Source: Psychrosphaera ytuae
GTDB taxonomy: Bacteria; Pseudomonadota; Gammaproteobacteria; Enterobacterales; Alteromonadaceae
Assembly (NCBI RefSeq): GCF_017638545.1
Contig: NZ_CP072110.1
Coordinates: 2,046,001-2,110,000, forward strand
Reading direction: 5' to 3'
Length of the DNA stretch: 64,000 nucleotides
Notes under the pieces: generated by a model
Told to the model about the DNA's origin: nothing
Seen by the model: the letters and a program-made list of their open reading frames with translations, nothing else
The model's database searches: none
Shown: positions 60,415-64,000 of the stretch, one piece after another
Layout of the letters: the number at the start of each line of letters is the position of its first letter
Numbering within the stretch: the stretch's first letter is position 1
Translations under genes and position numbers: made by a program

Positions 60415-61629
60415 ATGAACTCATGGGCTCTTGGGGATTTTCGTCTCAGGCGATGGTCTCCCATGTTTAAAGATCAAGAAATGGAACAGCGATATTTGAC
60501 GGATCGCTTTTTAGTTGATCACCTCTCAATTGCCCGTGCTTTCATTGTCTTTTCGCTTTTTTATTCGATTTTTGTGATGGTCGATCTTCAACTGACCTTT
60601 ATTGAGCCAAAGTATTTTCAATTTTCCATCGCCCAAAAAATGGTCGTGCCCATAGTCGGTCTTTTGTGCTTTTTTTATGTAAATAAAAACGTCTCTGTCC
60701 GAGCATTAGACCAAGCTGTATTTGTCTATGCCGTTGTCTTTGTAATTAATTTATTTTTGTCTTTTTATGGGTATACGCATTGGACAACAGAACCTGTGAC
60801 CCTGCTCGAAATCACAATGGCTAGTGTATTTGTCAACTTGTTGATTTCTATTTATGCGCCGTTGCGATTACACCACCAACTGTTGACTACCTTATTCATC
60901 GCGCTGATGACCATTGTATTTGTTCGTCATGAAATACACTTATCTGGTTCTAAATCGAGTTTTTGTTTTGCGTTTCTAATGATAGCGAATGGCTTTGCTT
61001 GGTCTATTACTGTCACTATTCATCGGAACTTTCGGCGCTATTGGGCTAATAAACAAGAACGCGATATTGATAATCATCGTTTGCGTCAAGAAATACAGCA
61101 ACGAGAACGATTAGAGATCGACCTTAAACGGTTAGCAATGACAGATACCCTTACCAACATTGATAATCGTCGAAGTTTTATGGAGCACTTACACAGAGAA
61201 GTCAAACGTGCCCAACGTCAGCACAATCCACTAAGTGTCATTAATTTTGATATAGATTTGTTTAAACACATTAATGATGAATTTGGTCATGATGTCGGTG
61301 ATCGAGTTCTGGTGGATGTTTCTCGATTAGTAGAAGAACGATTACGAGAATCCGATATATTTGGACGTATGGGCGGTGAGGAATTTGCGATATTAATTCC
61401 AGATGGTGATCTGGAAGACGCCCGAAAACTAGCCGAAATTTTACGTCAAGCGTTTCATCATCATTCTACTTTACACCAAGATAAGATCCTTAAAGTGACC
61501 GCAAGCTTTGGTGTTGCTCAATTTAAAATTAATGAACACATTGATGACTTGTTAAAGCGGGCTGACCAAGCCATGTACAAAGCCAAAAACGCTGGAAGAG
61601 ACTGCGTAAAAACACAACAACAGCTATAA
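60415..61629 (+). CDS. membrane diguanylate cyclase (GGDEF)
   Basis: A 404-aa protein with an N-terminal membrane region of about six helices (about 41-205), a short coiled coil (RLRQEIQQRERLEIDLKRL, about 222-240), and a GGDEF domain. The active site is GGEEF at 320-324, with I-site RESD at 311-314 and FDIDLFKHINDEFGHD upstream. It is likely an active, product-inhibited c-di-GMP synthase. It shares the general plan but not the sensor sequence of the cyclase at 22848-23921. Confidence 0.88.
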   Translation: MNSWALGDFRLRRWSPMFKDQEMEQRYLTDRFLVDHLSIARAFIVFSLFYSIFVMVDLQLTFIEPKYFQFSIAQKMVVPIVGLLCFFYVNKNVSVRALDQAVFVYAVVFVINLFLSFYGYTHWTTEPVTLLEITMASVFVNLLISIYAPLRLHHQLLTTLFIALMTIVFVRHEIHLSGSKSSFCFAFLMIANGFAWSITVTIHRNFRRYWANKQERDIDNHRLRQEIQQRERLEIDLKRLAMTDTLTNIDNRRSFMEHLHREVKRAQRQHNPLSVINFDIDLFKHINDEFGHDVGDRVLVDVSRLVEERLRESDIFGRMGGEEFAILIPDGDLEDARKLAEILRQAFHHHSTLHQDKILKVTASFGVAQFKINEHIDDLLKRADQAMYKAKNAGRDCVKTQQQL

Positions 61630-61724
61630 CCTTTAATGAAAGTGGCAGAGGTTTTAGTCCGATCCAATCCAAAGTAAGATAAGTAAGAAGTAACGTTATT
61701 AACTTGTTTTATTCTGAGGTAATT

Positions 61725-62444
61725 GTGCCCCTTCATTTTTACAAACAAATAGAAACACCGATAAAAGCCATTAGCTTTGATTTAGACGACACACTTTATG
61801 TAAACGACGAAGTCATCCGTCAAGCGGAACGTGCTCAGTTTGACGTATTAAGTCAATATTTGCCTAGTGTTCAGGAGGCCGGAATCACGCCTTGGTTATC
61901 GTTGAAATGGCAGGTGCTAAATGAGAACCCATCGCTTAAACACGATGTTACAGAGTGGCGCCGTGCAGTCATTGCACATGGTTTAAAAGCCCATACGCAA
62001 GATAAAGAGCTCACCAACCGTTTGGTTGATGAGGCGTTTTCTGCTTTTTATCAAGCTCGTTCAAACTTCTCGATAGAGCCGTCAGTGTTTGCAGTTTTAA
62101 AACAGTTATCTAGTCGTTACCCTCTTGTTGCAATTACAAACGGCAATGTCGACATCCATCGATTGGGGCTAACGCCTTATTTCGTGAGTTACTATCGCGC
62201 TGGTGAAAACGGTTTAAGAATGAAACCATATCCAGATATGCTCAAGGCTGCATGCAGAGAGTTGGACATTAAAGAGAGCGAGTTACTCCACATTGGCGAC
62301 AACCTATTGACGGATATAAAAGGAGCGCAGAATACTGGAAGTCCTCACCTTTGGTTCAATCCCGAGCATGTTGAGTTAACGGGTAAGGCTTCTTTACCAA
62401 CGGGAGAATATTCGGACTTGGAAGAACTGCTACAACTGCTATAA
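61725..62444 (+). CDS. yigB: HAD-family hydrolase YigB (FMN phosphatase)
   Basis: A HAD phosphatase of 239 aa (E. coli YigB 238), reported to hydrolyse FMN in riboflavin metabolism. Motif I is SFDLDDTLY, motif II ITNGN, and motif IV HIGDNLLTDIKGA. GTG 61725 follows GAGG by five bases; TTG 61704 is an alternative. It precedes uvrD as in E. coli, and the uvrD -10 lies at its stop codon. Confidence 0.9.
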   Translation: MPLHFYKQIETPIKAISFDLDDTLYVNDEVIRQAERAQFDVLSQYLPSVQEAGITPWLSLKWQVLNENPSLKHDVTEWRRAVIAHGLKAHTQDKELTNRLVDEAFSAFYQARSNFSIEPSVFAVLKQLSSRYPLVAITNGNVDIHRLGLTPYFVSYYRAGENGLRMKPYPDMLKAACRELDIKESELLHIGDNLLTDIKGAQNTGSPHLWFNPEHVELTGKASLPTGEYSDLEELLQLL

Positions 62445-62445
62445 T
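62418..62445 (+). promoter_or_regulatory. candidate uvrD promoter
   Basis: TTGGAA and a perfect TATAAT with a 16-bp spacer, overlapping the end of yigB. The predicted start falls on the LexA-like box. Confidence 0.55.
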
Positions 62446-62451
62446 CAAAAC

Positions 62452-62467
62452 CTGTTTTTTTATCCAG
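62452..62467 (+). promoter_or_regulatory. candidate LexA (SOS) box of uvrD
   Basis: CTGTTTTTTTATCCAG has the CTGT-N8-CCAG form that, as I recall, is also found at E. coli uvrD. It lies 19 bp before the uvrD ATG and just after the -10 hexamer, suiting repression by LexA. Confidence 0.55.
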
Positions 62468-62486
62468 TTTAAGGCCCAGTAACATA

Positions 62487-64000
62487 ATGGATGTTTATAT
62501 TCCTACTCAGGAACCAGATTTACACGGTGCAGCGTCATTAAAGTTAAACGAGCTTAACGATCGTCAACACGAAGCCGTTACGGCACCACCTCAAAATATG
62601 TTGGTTCTTGCTGGTGCGGGCTCGGGTAAAACAAAAGTTTTGATTAGTAGGATTGGCTACTTGATCAAAGCTCTACATGTTTCTCCATATTCAATAATGG
62701 CGGTGACTTTTACCAATAAAGCCGCCACAGAGATGCGTCACCGTTTAGAGTCTTTAATGGGACAAGGTACGGTTGGCTCTCAATTTAGTAACCATGGTAT
62801 GTGGATTGGTACTTTCCACGGGTTGGCACATCGATTTTTACGTACTCATTATCGCGAAGCGAAACTACCAGAAAGCTTTCAAGTTATTGATTCTGATGAT
62901 CAACACCGTTTGATTCGCCGCTTATTGAAAAGCTTAAACATAGATGAAAAACGCTTTCCGCCTAAACAGATCATGTGGTACATCAATGGTAAGAAGGACG
63001 AAGGCCTGCGTCCTAAACACATTGAGAGTTTTGACCCAACTGAACAAATGATGTTGAAGGTCTACGAGGCTTATCAACAAGCTTGTGACCGAGCGGGTTT
63101 AGTCGATTTTGCTGAAATTCTATTGCGCAGCCACGAAGTCTTAGCGTCTAACGATGATATTTTGGCTCATTACCGAAAGCGATTTCGTCATATCCTCGTC
63201 GACGAGTTTCAAGACACCAACAGTATTCAGTACGCTTGGATTCAATTGATATCAGGTGGTCATGCTGGTGGAATTGCAGATGAGGCTCCGCCGTCTTACG
63301 TGATGATTGTTGGTGATGATGATCAGTCTATTTATGGGTGGCGAGGAGCCAGAGTTGAGAATATTCACAACTTCCAAAAAGACTTTAACAATGTTGAAAC
63401 TATACGTCTCGAGCAAAACTATCGTTCTACTGCCAATATTCTGAAAGCTGCAAATGCAGTTATTTCAAACAATAGTGATCGCCTCGGTAAAGATCTATGG
63501 ACCGAGGGTAAAGAGGGAGATCCAATTGCGGTATATTCCTCGTTTAATGAGTTGGAAGAAGCTCGTTTTGTGGTTGGTAACATCAAAAAGTGGCAAGAAG
63601 ATGGTGGTAGTCTGTCGGATGCGGCTATTTTATATCGCAACAATGCTCAGTCTCGTGTACTTGAAGAAGCGTTGTTACAAGCTGGACTGAAGTATCGTAT
63701 ATATGGCGGTTTGCGCTTCTTCGAACGTCAGGAGATCAAAGATGCGTTGGCATATCTACGCTTGATCGCAAATCACGATGATGATGCCGCATTTGAGCGT
63801 GTTATCAACACACCTGCACGGGGTATTGGAGATAAAACACTACAAACTATTCGTGACGCCGCTAGAAGCCAAAGTATCACACTGTGGCAAGCGAGCAGCC
63901 GATTGATCAATGAACAGCGCTTATCTGCAAGAGCCAGTGGCTCATTACAAAAATTTGTCGACCTTATCGATAAACTCGAATCAGATATTTCCGAATTACC
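62487..64000 (+). CDS. uvrD: DNA helicase II, 3-prime part outside window
   Basis: The visible 504 residues are the N-terminal two-thirds of the SF1 helicase UvrD (E. coli 720 aa), used in nucleotide excision and mismatch repair. LNDRQHEAVTAP is the Q-motif and AGAGSGKTKVL (42-52) Walker A. VTFTNKAATEMRHRL is motif Ia, ILVDEFQDTN motif II, MIVGDDDQSIYGWRGA motif III and LEQNYRS motif IV. The frame is open to the window end. UvrD rather than Rep is favoured by the yigB neighbour and DDDQSIYGWRGA. Confidence 0.95.
   Translation, partial: MDVYIPTQEPDLHGAASLKLNELNDRQHEAVTAPPQNMLVLAGAGSGKTKVLISRIGYLIKALHVSPYSIMAVTFTNKAATEMRHRLESLMGQGTVGSQFSNHGMWIGTFHGLAHRFLRTHYREAKLPESFQVIDSDDQHRLIRRLLKSLNIDEKRFPPKQIMWYINGKKDEGLRPKHIESFDPTEQMMLKVYEAYQQACDRAGLVDFAEILLRSHEVLASNDDILAHYRKRFRHILVDEFQDTNSIQYAWIQLISGGHAGGIADEAPPSYVMIVGDDDQSIYGWRGARVENIHNFQKDFNNVETIRLEQNYRSTANILKAANAVISNNSDRLGKDLWTEGKEGDPIAVYSSFNELEEARFVVGNIKKWQEDGGSLSDAAILYRNNAQSRVLEEALLQAGLKYRIYGGLRFFERQEIKDALAYLRLIANHDDDAAFERVINTPARGIGDKTLQTIRDAARSQSITLWQASSRLINEQRLSARASGSLQKFVDLIDKLESDISEL

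Noticed and set aside
1..64000. tRNA, rRNA or CRISPR loci
   Set aside because: No cloverleaf-like T-arm sequence, rRNA segment or regularly spaced repeat was noticed; no computed search was possible.

Overview
The window is a near-complete, origin-proximal piece of a gammaproteobacterial chromosome. Gene content and order (mioC-oriC-mnmG-rsmG-parA-parB-atpIBEFHAGDC on one side, gyrB-recF-dnaN-dnaA / rpmH-rnpA-yidD-yidC-mnmE on the other, plus glyQS, fadBA, pepQ, trkH and yigB-uvrD) resemble Alteromonadales (Shewanella, Colwellia, Pseudoalteromonas relatives) more than enterics: parAB is present, and the oriC is packed with GATC sites as in Dam/SeqA organisms. Genus cannot be decided from sequence alone. 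No tRNA, rRNA, CRISPR array or prophage was seen.

Layout. 1-9009: a 3-prime-truncated TraB/GumN-like exported protein, coaD, a TetR regulator, then ADP-heptose and inner-core LPS genes (gmhA, hldE, waaA, kdkA, an opsX-like heptosyltransferase, gmhB) interrupted by an AlkC-type alkylpurine glycosylase. 9157-13934: kbl-tdh threonine catabolism, a DUF1801 protein and two bPH2 membrane proteins. 13943-22365: trkH, pepQ and slt facing away from fadBA, which has a FadR-like operator. 22533-25363: tusA, a membrane diguanylate cyclase and a complete IS3-family element. 25406-34614: glyS, glyQ, gyrB, recF, dnaN and dnaA, all leftward, with two perfect parS palindromes inside recF. 34615-44254: rpmH to mnmE, mioC, oriC, mnmG, rsmG and parAB, all rightward. 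44484-51636: the F1Fo ATP synthase operon with promoter and terminator. 51651-55424: two Bor-like lipoproteins, maoP, a small unknown gene and an alkylation-repair cluster (atl, ada-alkA fusion, ogt). 55443-64000: an AEC transporter, ubiA/ubiC, an orphan FliL-like protein, glpEG, an HD hydrolase, a second diguanylate cyclase, yigB and the 5-prime part of uvrD behind a LexA-like box.

How it works together. The core is the replication and segregation centre: DnaA, its boxes at oriC and upstream of dnaA, ParA/ParB and the parS sites, MaoP, gyrase and the sliding clamp. The LPS block builds ADP-heptose and a Kdo-phosphate-heptose inner core.

The most notable non-core signal is the IS element. 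Rejoining its flanks across the 3-bp duplication restores a perfect 12-bp-stem terminator, so it landed in the loop of the bidirectional terminator between the diguanylate cyclase gene and glyS. Its own left end carries a terminator-like hairpin immediately before the transposase start. I found no clear evidence of a wholly new multi-gene system; the rest is largely conserved core genome with some informative regulatory sites.
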